Assembly: GCF_001418205.1 (NCBI RefSeq)
Contig: NZ_LIQF01000002.1
Span: 186,001-250,000, forward strand
Direction: 5' to 3'
Length of the DNA stretch: 64,000 nucleotides
Origin: Marinomonas fungiae
Lineage (GTDB): Bacteria > Pseudomonadota > Gammaproteobacteria > Pseudomonadales > Marinomonadaceae
The position numbers and the translations under genes were made by a program. A model generated the notes under the pieces. That model worked only from the letters and a program-made list of their open reading frames with translations, ran no database searches and was not told the DNA's origin. Within the stretch, counting starts at the first letter, position 1, and every line of letters begins with the position of its first letter. Below are positions 44,098-52,888 of this stretch, in pieces.

Positions 44098-45103
44098 GCC
44101 ATTGGTTCGTATTCTGCAAGTTGAGAAAAGCTTTCGCACCCGTTCAGAGTGGCGTTGGCCGCGTATGTTTGGAGGCAAGAAAACCAGCTTGGCGTCCCAT
44201 GTGTACGCAATAAATAATGTCAGCTTAGAGATAGAGCGCGGCGAGACTTTATGTGTGGTGGGGGAGACGGGCTGCGGTAAGTCGACCCTAGCCAGACTAT
44301 TGATGGGCTTGGCTCAGCCTGATGCAGGGGTAATAGAATACCAAGGTCAGCGCATTGATCAGCTGAACGATAAACAGCGAATGCGCTATCGCAAGAAAAT
44401 GCAGATGGTGTTCCAAAACCCATACGCTTCACTCAACCCTCGTATGACGGTGTATCAAATTTTGCGCGAAGCAATCGTCTTACATCATCGGGATTGGGAT
44501 CGACATCAAGTGGATCTTTTTATTGCCGAACTTTTGCAATCCGTAGGGCTTAGTAAGGATGCTGAAGATCGTTATCCTCACGAGTTTTCCGGCGGTCAAC
44601 GTCAGCGTATTTCACTGGCGCGTGCCTTATCGGTTGAACCTGAGTTGATTGTTGCGGACGAGCCATTGGCGGCGTTGGACGTTTCGGTGCAAGCCCAAGT
44701 GCTGAATTTGATGATGGATAAACAGCAAGAGCTCGGCTTGACCTATCTCTTTATTACCCATGATCTTGCGGTGGTTGAACATTTCGCAACACGGGTGGCG
44801 GTAATGTACCTCGGTCGAGTGTGTGAAGTCGCCATTCGAGAGACCCTATTTAAAGCCCCTAAACACCCTTATACCCAAGCTCTATTATCCTCAATTCCAC
44901 GGCTTGATAATCTGACCTTGGAGCCGATTCATCTTTCTGGTGAAGTGCCGACGCCCCTAGAAAAGCCTGTGGGTTGTAGTTTCTGTGGACGTTGCCCCTT
45001 GGCTAATCAGCGCTGCTACGAACAGATTCCTATGCTTGAACTGCAAGCCGATGGCAGCCAAGTCGCGTGTCATGCGGTGGCGGAGGGGCGTTCATGGAAA
45101 TAA
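44090..45103 (+). CDS. Peptide-type ABC transporter ATPase (second system, DppF-like)
   Basis: A 337-residue ABC ATPase with Walker A GETGCGKST, signature FSGGQRQRI and Walker B LIVADEPLAALD, and the usual C-terminal cysteine motif (GCSFCGRCPLANQRC then ACH). An insertion near residues 15-35 (RTRSEWRWPRMFGGKKTSL) precedes the Walker A region and is typical of this branch. GAGGAGG lies six bases before the ATG. Its last ten bases overlap the LysR gene. Confidence 0.92.
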   Translation: MSEPLVRILQVEKSFRTRSEWRWPRMFGGKKTSLASHVYAINNVSLEIERGETLCVVGETGCGKSTLARLLMGLAQPDAGVIEYQGQRIDQLNDKQRMRYRKKMQMVFQNPYASLNPRMTVYQILREAIVLHHRDWDRHQVDLFIAELLQSVGLSKDAEDRYPHEFSGGQRQRISLARALSVEPELIVADEPLAALDVSVQAQVLNLMMDKQQELGLTYLFITHDLAVVEHFATRVAVMYLGRVCEVAIRETLFKAPKHPYTQALLSSIPRLDNLTLEPIHLSGEVPTPLEKPVGCSFCGRCPLANQRCYEQIPMLELQADGSQVACHAVAEGRSWK

Positions 45104-46017
45104 GGTGGTTGGAAGACTTTATTGCCTTAGCTAAGACGCGCCATTTCTCTAGGGCTGCGGATGAACAGAATGTGACACAGCCGACCTTTAGTCGACGAAT
45201 CAAGCTGCTCGAAGAAGAAATGAAAGTGACTTTGATTGATCGCAACACGTTACCACTGTCGCTTACGCCTGCAGGTGAGATCTTCTTGCAAAGTGCAGAG
45301 TTGATCACACGTCAGTTACGTGATGCGAAAGCTCGTTGTCTGGAAATTAAAGAGCAAGAGCAATCGCAGATCCGCTTTATCACGACACAGTCCCTGTTTT
45401 TAGGCTATTACCGTGAATTTGTTGAGCCGCTGTGTCAGCGTTTAGAGCTACGTATTGATGTGAATATGAAGTCGAGTTCTTGGGCTGGAGCCGATTTTAT
45501 TAATGCAATGACGGCCAATGAGTCCGATTTAATGCTGTGTTTCTGGCATCCTGCGATGGGGTTCTTAAAGGAGCTAGATGAGGAAAACTTCGACAGTGTC
45601 ACCATCGGCCGTGAGATTCTCGTTCCTTGCGTAGCAACCGACAAGCAGGGACGACCTAGCTTTGAATTGCCCGGCAGTCGTAAACAACCGATTCCTTATA
45701 TCGCCTACGATGACGCTACCTTTCTTGCTCCTGCGGTGCAGCATCATTTACAGCGCCAACACGAAGTGCCTCAACTACAGATACTGGCCAGTAATATCCA
45801 TGCAGCCAGCATTAAGGCCATGGTGAAAGAAGGTTTTGGTATCGGTTGGTTACCCAAGCGTTTGGTGGCAGATTCGTTGAATTATGGCACATTAACACTT
45901 GCCGGAGCGGTGAATTGGAACGTGCCGTTAGAAATTCGCGTCTATCGAGCACGCAATAACATCAACCCCAATGTGCTGCAGTTTTGGCAAGCGCTTAAGG
46001 ACAATGCCTTATCCTAA
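45094..46017 (+). CDS. LysR-type regulator, HypT-like, coupled to the second ABC operon
   Basis: A 307-residue LysR regulator with the DNA-binding helix-turn-helix RHFSRAADEQNVTQPTFSRRI (residues about 16-36) and an effector domain ending INPNVLQFWQALKD. The opening and ending resemble E. coli HypT (YjiE). I place the start at the ATG at 45094, where GGAGGGG lies upstream; an in-frame ATG 27 bases earlier is weaker. Overlap with the ATPase gene suggests co-transcription with the transporter and possible autoregulation of the operon. Confidence 0.85.
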   Translation: MEIRWLEDFIALAKTRHFSRAADEQNVTQPTFSRRIKLLEEEMKVTLIDRNTLPLSLTPAGEIFLQSAELITRQLRDAKARCLEIKEQEQSQIRFITTQSLFLGYYREFVEPLCQRLELRIDVNMKSSSWAGADFINAMTANESDLMLCFWHPAMGFLKELDEENFDSVTIGREILVPCVATDKQGRPSFELPGSRKQPIPYIAYDDATFLAPAVQHHLQRQHEVPQLQILASNIHAASIKAMVKEGFGIGWLPKRLVADSLNYGTLTLAGAVNWNVPLEIRVYRARNNINPNVLQFWQALKDNALS

Positions 46018-46022
46018 GGGCG

Positions 46023-47240
46023 TTAATCCGCCAAAAGACGCGTAACGCCTTCCCCCACCATGCGCCCAGTGGCGAAACAGGCCGTCAGCAAGTAACCACC
46101 TGTGGGCGCTTCCCAATCTAGCATTTCTCCGGCACAGAAAACCCCTGGTATTTTCTTTAGCATAAAGTATTGGTTAACACTGTTTTGACTGATACCGCCA
46201 GCGGAGGAAATAACTTCGTCTAAGGGCTTAGTTTTGTAAAATGAGATCGGAATGGATTTCAGACAGCGGGCAAGTTTCTCTGGCGTATCAAAGGCTTCTT
46301 TCTGGTACGCTTCATACAGTAGTGCCGACTTAATGCTATCTAACTTAATGGTACGCTTAAGGTATTTAGCCAGAGATTCTTTTGGTTTGATATTGCTAAG
46401 TTTCTGCACCAGTTGATCACGGCTCAGATCCGGTAGTAAATCAATGGTGAGTTTACCTTCGCCGCGTAGATTAATCGCGTCACGTAGATACTTTGAGAAA
46501 GCGTAAATTAGGCTGCCTTCCATGCCGTCACGTGTGACGATGCATTCGCCTTTGCGCTCCATTGTTTCTCCACTAGGTAGCTTCATCGTAAAGCTAACGC
46601 CTTTCAAAGGAGCGCCGGCAAGCTTGGTTTGTAAGTGTTCACTCCAATTGCTATAAAAGCCACAATTAGTGCTTTCAAGAGGGGTAATCTCGACGCCTTG
46701 ACGTGATAAAAAGCCGACCCATTTACCATCAGAGCCAAGTTTTGGCCAGCTGGCCCCGCCTAATGCTAAGACAATGGCATCAGCGCTCTTGGTTTTGTCT
46801 AAACCTTCGTAATTAAAGGTAGCCTGCAGGCCTTCTAAGGCAATTAATTTATGGCGCATATGAAATTCAACGCCTGCGTCTTTGAGGCGTTTGAGCCAAT
46901 TACGTAACAGCGGGGCAGCCTTCATTTTTTCTGGAAATACTCGACCAGAAGTGCCCACAAACGTCTCAATCCCCAAATCGTGAATCCATTGGCGTAGCGC
47001 ATCAGCGTCAAAAGCTTTGATCGTTGGTTCGAGCCATTTGGCCTTGTCGTAGTAGCGCGTAATAAAGTCTTCGTAGGGCTCGGAGTGTGTAATATTCATG
47101 CCGCCAATGCCAGCAAGCAAAAACTTACGGCAAGCACTTGGCATAGCATCGTAGACATGTACTTGATGTCCCGCAGCCTGAATGACTTCTGCGGCCATCA
47201 AACCGGCTGGTCCTGCACCTATAACAATGACTTGTTTCAC
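46023..47240 (-). CDS. BaiN/HI0933-type FAD-dependent oxidoreductase (TIGR03862)
   Basis: A 405-residue flavoprotein with an N-terminal Rossmann fold (IVIGAGPAGLMAAEVIQAAGH), the HI0933 signature KFLLAGIGGMNITHSE, an inserted substrate domain in the middle and the C-terminal FAD-binding motif GVFCAGEMLDWEAPTGGYLLT. It matches the YhiN/BaiN family, subgroup TIGR03862. The reaction is not known for this branch. It starts with GTG at 47240 and converges with the LysR gene, with only five bases between the stops. Confidence 0.88.
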   Translation of the reverse strand: MKQVIVIGAGPAGLMAAEVIQAAGHQVHVYDAMPSACRKFLLAGIGGMNITHSEPYEDFITRYYDKAKWLEPTIKAFDADALRQWIHDLGIETFVGTSGRVFPEKMKAAPLLRNWLKRLKDAGVEFHMRHKLIALEGLQATFNYEGLDKTKSADAIVLALGGASWPKLGSDGKWVGFLSRQGVEITPLESTNCGFYSNWSEHLQTKLAGAPLKGVSFTMKLPSGETMERKGECIVTRDGMEGSLIYAFSKYLRDAINLRGEGKLTIDLLPDLSRDQLVQKLSNIKPKESLAKYLKRTIKLDSIKSALLYEAYQKEAFDTPEKLARCLKSIPISFYKTKPLDEVISSAGGISQNSVNQYFMLKKIPGVFCAGEMLDWEAPTGGYLLTACFATGRMVGEGVTRLLAD

Positions 47241-47407
47241 GCAATGGTCTCTATTTCAAACACAAAAGCGGCATGATAGCGAATTACGCTAAAACTACCA
47301 CCCTTATGGTCGTTTCGTGAGCAAAATGGGGATAACTGTGTGCGGTTTGGTTAGGTGTGCTCTAAAACTTGGTTTTAGGGGCGAAAAAGCGCTACTTAGA
47401 TAAACTA

Positions 47408-47483
47408 TGGCGTCTCCACCAGGACTCGAACCTGGAATGGCCGCTTAGGAGGCAGCAGGTATATCCCGTTTACCTATGGAGAC
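47408..47483 (-). tRNA. tRNA-Arg (anticodon CCT)
   Basis: A 76-base tRNA. The acceptor stem GTCTCCA pairs with TGGAGAC, the D stem is GGTA/TACC, the anticodon stem is GCTGC/GCGGC with loop CTCCTAA (anticodon CCT, reading AGG), and the T arm is CCAGG-TTCGAGT-CCTGG. The CCA end is encoded. It is a single tRNA between the flavoprotein and flgN genes. Confidence 0.97.
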
Positions 47484-47494
47484 ACAACCCGTGA

Positions 47495-47523
47495 AGTATA
47501 TCAATTTGAGTCTTGGATACCAA
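47495..47523 (-). promoter_or_regulatory. Promoter of tRNA-Arg(CCT)
   Basis: On the minus strand, TTGGTA, exactly 17 bases, then TATACT, a near-consensus sigma-70 promoter. The following TCACGGG is a GC-rich discriminator as in stringently controlled stable-RNA promoters, and it leads into the tRNA within about 12 bases. Confidence 0.7.
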
Positions 47524-47572
47524 GAGGGTGTTTAGCTAGCTTACTGTTTTATATAGAGTTGTTGGCGAAAAC

Positions 47573-48049
47573 TTAGGCTCTGCCAATGGTGTGTTTGCTA
47601 CTAATCGGGCGAGTGCCACCGGACGCTGTGTAAACTTTATTTTTACGGTTATGTCCCTGCAACATTTCAAACATGTCTTTATTGCGCTTCTGCAGTGTGC
47701 CTAGGATCTGTGCATTGGTGTTGTTTGCTTGTTTGCAGCGGTCTAATAAAGCATTGCAGTCAGCAACCAGTTGCTTGATGTCGTCAAGGCCTTCTTGGTT
47801 GTTGAGCCAGTTGAGGAAGTCTTCGTCGGATGGTTTCTTTGGATTGAGGATGCCAAATTTGATGAGCATGCTTTGACGTTTTGCATTCGCGCTATCGATA
47901 TTATCGAGCAATACCTTTTTCTCGGATGCAAGTTGCAGGATATCATCAGGCGTAGCGATGGCTAAAGCTGAGCGCTCTCTGATAAGAACCTCAAACAGCT
48001 GTTCGAGGTTCTCTTTGATCTGAGTAAAGAGGGGGGCAAGCGGGATCAT
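47573..48049 (-). CDS. flgN: Flagellar export chaperone FlgN
   Basis: A 158-residue cytoplasmic protein that is largely alpha-helical, with the FlgN-type layout (LEQLFEVLIRERSALAIATPDD then LASEKKVLLDNIDSANAKRQ). FlgN chaperones FlgK and FlgL to the flagellar export gate, and those genes are at the end of this cluster. It lies 19 bases after flgM on the same transcript. Sequence similarity is modest, so the call rests partly on position. Confidence 0.85.
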   Translation of the reverse strand: MIPLAPLFTQIKENLEQLFEVLIRERSALAIATPDDILQLASEKKVLLDNIDSANAKRQSMLIKFGILNPKKPSDEDFLNWLNNQEGLDDIKQLVADCNALLDRCKQANNTNAQILGTLQKRNKDMFEMLQGHNRKNKVYTASGGTRPISSKHTIGRA

Positions 48050-48068
48050 AATGAGGGCGAGAGTTTAG

Positions 48069-48380
48069 TTAACTAAACAGCTCGTCCATTGCCATCATAT
48101 TGCTGGCAAGTTTTTGAGTATCGATCTTGTACTCACCTGCAGCAATGGCTTGTTTGATTTGTTCTACTTTATCCATGTCCACACTCGCTTCAGAGTCAGA
48201 GCTTTTGACTTGTAGAGACTGAGCAACACTGCTTAGTTGTACAGTATCGTCAGAAAGGCCTTCTTTACTATTAACGTTTGTGCCAGAAGACGTGGTATTG
48301 GTTTCGTCATTCTTAACACGATCGTTTTTGGTCGATGAGAGTGTTGGTGGTGTACCAACGCCCGAAATGTTCATTGCCAT
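48069..48380 (-). CDS. flgM: Anti-sigma-28 factor FlgM
   Basis: A 103-residue protein that holds FliA (sigma-28) inactive until it is exported through the completed hook. The C-terminal half carries the FlgM sequence (VDMDKVEQIKQAIAAGEYKIDTQKLASNMMAMD); the N-terminal half is low-complexity and rich in Ser, Thr and Asn, as expected for a disordered region. GGAGG lies eight bases before the ATG. A sigma-28 promoter lies upstream. Confidence 0.93.
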   Translation of the reverse strand: MAMNISGVGTPPTLSSTKNDRVKNDETNTTSSGTNVNSKEGLSDDTVQLSSVAQSLQVKSSDSEASVDMDKVEQIKQAIAAGEYKIDTQKLASNMMAMDELFS

Positions 48381-48414
48381 GATGCTTGCCTCCAGAATTA
48401 GTCCGCTAACTCAG

Positions 48415-48441
48415 TTATCGGTCGAGCACGTTGAAACTTTA
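48415..48441 (-). promoter_or_regulatory. Sigma-28 promoter of flgMN
   Basis: On the minus strand TAAAGTTT, 11 bases, ACCGATAA, against the consensus TAAAGTTT-N11-GCCGATAA: all but one base match. It lies 35 bases upstream of flgM, so FliA promotes production of its own inhibitor. Confidence 0.85.
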
Positions 48442-48489
48442 GAAATTATTTTCAACAATTTTTAACTGAAGATAGCAAGTCGCTACTAA

Positions 48490-49179
48490 CTAGTAGTTTA
48501 CTAAAACCTCACCATCACTGACAACTTTTCCGTACACAATTCGACCAGAACTGACGTTTTGAACGCGAATCTGCTGGCCTTTTACGCCATCCTCCAAAGC
48601 GACACCGTTCATTCTAACCACTATACTGTTACTTTGGGCTGTAATAAGTATGTTACTGCCTTTCTTAATGAGGTCTGGCAGTTCGGTAACTTGATCCGTT
48701 ATAAAGTTATTGATACGGATATTGCGCGATGCTACCAATCCGTAAGGAGGGTTGGCACTGGTGTATAAGTGTCCTCTTAAGGTTGCTAGATCAATTTCAC
48801 CGATATCGGTATTCTGTGTGGTAATACGCTCTCCTCGAGAGATGGGGGCGATGGCTTTTATGCCTTCAATTAAGATGCTTTGTTCGACTGGTACATAGGA
48901 CTTCCATACAGGGTTTTCGCAGCTGATGGCATAGGTCGTTCGGTTAACCGCTTCGGGGCGCTGGTTGTCAATCGAAATGGGATGATTGCAATCAGGAAGG
49001 TAATCCAGTGCGACTTTATTCTGTACTGTTATGCTAATTCGAGCATTGGGATAAATGCTTTGTAATCGTTTGTATTCTATTTGTTGAATGAATTGTTCGA
49101 TTTGAGTTTCTAATTGTGACGCACTACTCCAACTGCAAAGAAAAAAGAGTAATATGGTCAGAAGCTTGACGCGACCCAT
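48490..49179 (-). CDS. flgA: Flagellar P-ring assembly protein FlgA
   Basis: A 229-residue periplasmic chaperone for FlgI. A signal peptide ends near residue 20 (CSWSSA). The C-terminal SAF-like domain is clear: GERITTQNTDIGEIDL, ASRNIRINNFITDQV and the closing GQQIRVQNVSSGRIVYGKV. ATG with GGAG upstream. It is divergent from cheV, with 125 bases between them. Confidence 0.92.
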   Translation of the reverse strand: MGRVKLLTILLFFLCSWSSASQLETQIEQFIQQIEYKRLQSIYPNARISITVQNKVALDYLPDCNHPISIDNQRPEAVNRTTYAISCENPVWKSYVPVEQSILIEGIKAIAPISRGERITTQNTDIGEIDLATLRGHLYTSANPPYGLVASRNIRINNFITDQVTELPDLIKKGSNILITAQSNSIVVRMNGVALEDGVKGQQIRVQNVSSGRIVYGKVVSDGEVLVNY

Positions 49180-49304
49180 CGTAAATCTCCAAGGATGTCG
49201 ACTTGGGTTAGTAAAAACAACGGAATCACTCTATCATTTGATGAGGGATTTTCATAATAATAGGTATTCCCTGTTATTTAGAGCGCATATTTTAGGAGGC
49301 TTTT

Positions 49305-50237
49305 ATGGCCGGAGTTCTCGAGAGCGTAAACCAACGAACCCAACTCGTCGGAGAAAACCGTCTTGAATTATTGCTTTTTCGGTTAAATGGTAAGCAGATA
49401 TACGGTATCAACGTTTTTAAAGTGAAAGAAGTGTTGCAGTGCCCTAAGCTTACAACTATGCCTCACAGTAGCCCTGTAGTGCGAGGCGTTGCTCATATTC
49501 GCGGTGGCACCATTCCTATTTTAGATTTGGGGTTGGCGACAGGGGCTAGCCCGATCGAAAACATTCAGCACTGCTTCGTAATTATCACGGAGTACAACCG
49601 ACGTATTCAAGGTTTCTTGGTGCGCGGAGTAGAGCGTATTGTCAACATGAACTGGAGCGACATTCAGCCGCCACCAAAAGGTCTATCAAATGACAACTAC
49701 CTTACTGCGGTATGTCAAGTAGACAAGGAGATGGTTGAAATCATTGATGTTGAGCAAATCCTGTCTGAAGTGGCGCCAATGCGTCAAAATATTTCTGCAG
49801 GTATTGTCACAGAGGACATTCAAACAAATGCGAAAGAGCACCATATTCTGATCGTCGATGACTCATCTGTTGCCCGTAAGCAGATTAAGCGTTGTATGGA
49901 GGATGTGGGCTTTGCGACAACTGTTTTGTGTGACGGTAGAGAAGCGCTGACATATCTACAGAATTTAGTAGCTGATGGCGTGGATGTGACAGAGCATTTC
50001 TCTATGGTGATTTCTGACATTGAAATGCCTGAAATGGATGGTTATACGTTAACAACAGCGATACGTAATGATAGTCGTCTACAAGACTTATTTATTCTGC
50101 TTCATACTTCTCTAAGTGGAGTATTTAACGAAGCGATGGTTAAGAAGGTTGGTGCGGACGGGTTCTTGGCGAAATTCCAGCCTGATGAATTGGCGCGAAT
50201 CGCAATTGAGACGGTTGCAGCAACAGAAGAAGCTTAG
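49305..50237 (+). CDS. cheV: Chemotaxis coupling protein CheV
   Basis: A 310-residue protein joining a CheW domain (residues about 18-165, LLFRLNGKQIYGINVFKVKEVLQ and AHIRGGTIPILDLGLATG) to a receiver domain (residues about 180-305). The receiver has the acidic pair in IVDDSS and the acceptor aspartate in VISDIEMPEMDG. CheV couples chemoreceptors to CheA and adapts signalling. AGGAGG lies upstream of the ATG. It sits directly before cheR. Confidence 0.95.
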   Translation: MAGVLESVNQRTQLVGENRLELLLFRLNGKQIYGINVFKVKEVLQCPKLTTMPHSSPVVRGVAHIRGGTIPILDLGLATGASPIENIQHCFVIITEYNRRIQGFLVRGVERIVNMNWSDIQPPPKGLSNDNYLTAVCQVDKEMVEIIDVEQILSEVAPMRQNISAGIVTEDIQTNAKEHHILIVDDSSVARKQIKRCMEDVGFATTVLCDGREALTYLQNLVADGVDVTEHFSMVISDIEMPEMDGYTLTTAIRNDSRLQDLFILLHTSLSGVFNEAMVKKVGADGFLAKFQPDELARIAIETVAATEEA

Positions 50238-50280
50238 TTTTATTAAGCTAGTATGTGAATGGCTGCGCTAAGGAGCATGA

Positions 50281-51114
50281 ATGCTGAGTAGTTCGAATAC
50301 TATCTCGCCTCAAGGGTACGATCGATTTCGAAAGTATCTTGAAAAAGAAAGTGGTATCTCCCTGAGTGACAATAAGCAATATCTTGTTGCTAGTCGCCTT
50401 GGGAAGCTGCTAGAGCGTGAAAAGTTCTTAAAGATTGAAGAGCTTGTTGATGCGTTGGAACGAGGTGGTCGTACTTCTAAACTAAGGGAAGAAGTGATCA
50501 ATGCCATGACCACTAACGAGACGTTGTGGTTTCGGGATGCTCATCCTTTTAAAATTCTGAAGGATATGATTCTTCCGCAATATGACCAGCGACCGATTCG
50601 AATTTGGTCTGCTGCATCGTCTACGGGTCAAGAGCCATATTCCATCAGTATGGTGTTGGATGAGTTTAAGCAATCTAAGCCGGGTAAACTTAAGCCTGGT
50701 GAAAAAATTGTTGCGACGGATATTTGTACCAATATCCTCAAACATGCCAAACAAGCAGAATACGATAGCTTGGCCATTGCCCGCGGTTTAAGTCTTGAAA
50801 ATCAGAATCGGTATTTTGATAAGCTAAGTGCAACCACTTGGAAGGTGAAACCCAGTATTGCCTCTCGAGTTGAGTTTCGACACTTGAATCTGATTGATTC
50901 GTTTTCATCATTAGGTAAGTTTGATGTGATTTTTTGCCGCAATGTACTGATCTACTTCACTGCTGAGATGAAGTTAGATATTTTGAAGCGTATGCATGCG
51001 GCGCTAAATCCCGGTGGTTATCTGTTTCTTGGCGGCTCTGAAGCATTGAGTGGATTATCCTCTATGTTTGAGATTGTTCAGTGTCACCCAGGGATTGTTT
51101 ATAAAGCAAAATAA
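50281..51114 (+). CDS. cheR: Chemoreceptor methyltransferase CheR
   Basis: A 277-residue SAM-dependent methyltransferase that methylates chemoreceptor glutamates. The N-terminal helical domain (FRKYLEKESGISL) precedes the SAM motif IRIWSAASSTGQEPYSISM and the catalytic region FDVIFCRNVLIYF. AAGGAG precedes the ATG. It is followed by a terminator, so cheVR form a transcript separate from flgB. Confidence 0.96.
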   Translation: MLSSSNTISPQGYDRFRKYLEKESGISLSDNKQYLVASRLGKLLEREKFLKIEELVDALERGGRTSKLREEVINAMTTNETLWFRDAHPFKILKDMILPQYDQRPIRIWSAASSTGQEPYSISMVLDEFKQSKPGKLKPGEKIVATDICTNILKHAKQAEYDSLAIARGLSLENQNRYFDKLSATTWKVKPSIASRVEFRHLNLIDSFSSLGKFDVIFCRNVLIYFTAEMKLDILKRMHAALNPGGYLFLGGSEALSGLSSMFEIVQCHPGIVYKAK

Positions 51115-51135
51115 CCCTGATTGTTCGAGATCCAT

Positions 51136-51170
51136 AAAAACGGCAACTTAAATTAAGTTGCCGTTTTTTT
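51136..51170 (+). terminator. Terminator of cheVR
   Basis: A stem of about 14 base pairs (AAAAACGGCAACTTA / TAAGTTGCCGTTTTT) followed by a long T-run, 22 bases after the cheR stop. Confidence 0.93.
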
Positions 51171-51240
51171 TATTTGCCGCCTATTGCCGCTTAAGTGCTT
51201 CGTCATTTTTAACATATTGAAAAATATAGTGTTTTTTATT

Positions 51241-51256
51241 TGGCATTGTATTTGCT
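51241..51256 (+). promoter_or_regulatory. Sigma-54 promoter of the flgB operon
   Basis: TGGCAT, TGTAT, TTGCT fits the consensus TGGCAC-N5-TTGCA with a single change in the -24 element. It lies 46-61 bases before flgB, leaving a 35-base leader. It implies control by sigma-54 and an FlrC/FleR-type activator encoded elsewhere. Confidence 0.75.
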
Positions 51257-51301
51257 TGATGTATGTCGAATAAAAACTGTTCGGTTGTAAATGAGGGTAG
51301 T

Positions 51302-51697
51302 ATGTCGATTTCTTTCAAAGATGCGTTTGCTGGGCATGATCAAATGTTGATGTTTCGTACCTCGCGCGCTTCTGTGTTAGCAAATAACATCGCCAATGCG
51401 GATACACCAAATTATAAGGCACGAGATATCTCATTTGAGTCTATGCTTGCCACTGAAAGAGAGCGTTTGGTACTTGCTGGTAACGATGATCAACATATTC
51501 ATGCCGAGAGTTCATTTGCTGCGGATGATGGCATGCTCTATCGCAATCCTAGTCAGCCTTCTTTGGATGGTAATACGGTAGACATGCAGCGTGAACAAGC
51601 TGAATTTGCTCAAAACTCCTTGCAATTCGACACCAGTTTTTTGTTTTTAAATAGAAAGATCAGTGGTATGAAGAAAGCGCTGGCTGGAGGACAATAA
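51302..51697 (+). CDS. flgB: Flagellar basal-body rod protein FlgB
   Basis: A 131-residue rod protein with the flagellar N-terminal motif RASVLANNIANADTPNYKARDI and the C-terminal helix (QFDTSFLFLNRKISGMKKAL). Rod proteins are exported without a signal peptide. I start it at the ATG at 51302, with GAGGG four bases upstream; an in-frame ATG 39 bases earlier is not supported. First gene of flgBCDE. Confidence 0.95.
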   Translation: MSISFKDAFAGHDQMLMFRTSRASVLANNIANADTPNYKARDISFESMLATERERLVLAGNDDQHIHAESSFAADDGMLYRNPSQPSLDGNTVDMQREQAEFAQNSLQFDTSFLFLNRKISGMKKALAGGQ

Positions 51698-51699
51698 TA

Positions 51700-52152
51700 A
51701 TGTCATTGAATAATATTTTTGCCATATCCGGGTCAGCCCTAAGTGCCCAAACGGTGCGCCTCAATACCGTTGCCTCGAACATCGCCAATGCGGAAAGTGT
51801 GGCGAGTTCGGCTGATCAAACTTATCGCGCGCGCAAGCCTGTGTTTGAACAAATGATGACAGAGGCTATGCGTGAACGTGGCTGGAATGCCTCAGACGAT
51901 GGCCTAGAAGCGAGTTCTGGTCTTGGTGTGCACGTTGCGGGCATTGTGGAATCGGATGCGCCTCTTCAACCACGCTATGAACCAAATAGCCCGATGGCCA
52001 ATGAAGAAGGGTATGTGTTTTATCCTAATGTGAATCCAGTAGAAGAAATGGCCGATATGATGTCTGCATCGCGCTCGTTTCAAACCAACGTTGAAATTAT
52101 GAATTCTGCTAAAAGTATGATGCAGAAAATGTTGACCCTAGGGCAAGCCTAA
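51700..52152 (+). CDS. flgC: Flagellar basal-body rod protein FlgC
   Basis: A 150-residue rod protein with the N-terminal motif SGSALSAQTVRLNTVASNIANAE and the C-terminal EEMADMMSASRSFQTNVEIMN. It starts two bases after flgB and partners FlgB, FlgF and FlgG in the rod. Confidence 0.96.
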   Translation: MSLNNIFAISGSALSAQTVRLNTVASNIANAESVASSADQTYRARKPVFEQMMTEAMRERGWNASDDGLEASSGLGVHVAGIVESDAPLQPRYEPNSPMANEEGYVFYPNVNPVEEMADMMSASRSFQTNVEIMNSAKSMMQKMLTLGQA

Positions 52153-52163
52153 GGGGGTGAGTG

Positions 52164-52874
52164 ATGGCTGATATCAATACAAATACTGCGCTGTCTGGCT
52201 TGATTGCCCAGTACGGCACACAAGAAGCGAAAGCAAAAACTGGGGTTGGTAACAATACGGCGGGCGCCAGCACAGAAAGTGCTGATGGTTTGGCTAATCA
52301 GGACGTGTTTATGCGTCTTTATATTGAGCAGCTCAAGAACCAAGATCCGACCAAACCACAAGACTCTGGAGACATGGTGTCACAGATGGCTCAATTTAGT
52401 TCCCTTGAGCGTCTAACAAAGATGGCTGATGAAATGGAAAATTTGTCGCAGTCTTTGATATCTAGTCAGGCATTGACTGCGTCTACACTGGTGGGTCGAT
52501 ATGTCTACGTGGATCAGGACACTGCGCCGGTCGCAGAGGGTAATCCAACTATGCTGAAAACGTCCTTTGCTGATGATGCAGTGAAAAATGAGCTGCAGAT
52601 TATTAATAGCGCAGGTCAAATAGTTGATAAGTTTGCTTTGACAGATGAAGAGTTTCAGTGGGATGGTACAGATGGCGATGGTAATTTTGTACCGAGTGGC
52701 ATGTATACTTTCAAGGCTACTTCAACGAATGCCGAAGGTGAAGTGACTCAGCTAGGTATCCAAACGCCAGCGAGGATTAACGGTGTTACTATTAATGGTA
52801 GCGAAGGTTCCACACTTAATGTAGCCAACTACGGCAAGCTACCTTTATCTGATGAACTGGATATTGTAGGTTAG
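52164..52874 (+). CDS. flgD: Flagellar hook scaffolding protein FlgD
   Basis: A 236-residue hook-capping protein that scaffolds FlgE assembly. The conserved N-terminal block is FMRLYIEQLKNQDPTKPQDS then MVSQMAQFSSLERL, followed by the FlgD Ig-like and Tudor-like domains (FQWDGTDGDGNFVPSGMYTFKA). I use the ATG at 52164, six bases after AAGGGGG, rather than a GTG at 52161. Confidence 0.95.
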   Translation: MADINTNTALSGLIAQYGTQEAKAKTGVGNNTAGASTESADGLANQDVFMRLYIEQLKNQDPTKPQDSGDMVSQMAQFSSLERLTKMADEMENLSQSLISSQALTASTLVGRYVYVDQDTAPVAEGNPTMLKTSFADDAVKNELQIINSAGQIVDKFALTDEEFQWDGTDGDGNFVPSGMYTFKATSTNAEGEVTQLGIQTPARINGVTINGSEGSTLNVANYGKLPLSDELDIVG

Positions 52875-52888
52875 CGGGAGAGAATATT

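Noticed and set aside
47408..47483. tRNA-Arg as an integration site for a mobile element
   Set aside because: I saw no integrase gene and no direct repeat of the tRNA 3' end nearby; core flagellar and metabolic genes flank it.
49211..49240. Sigma-28 promoter before cheV
   Set aside because: TAAAAACA with 11-base spacing is followed by CTATCATT, which matches the -10 consensus GCCGATAA too poorly.
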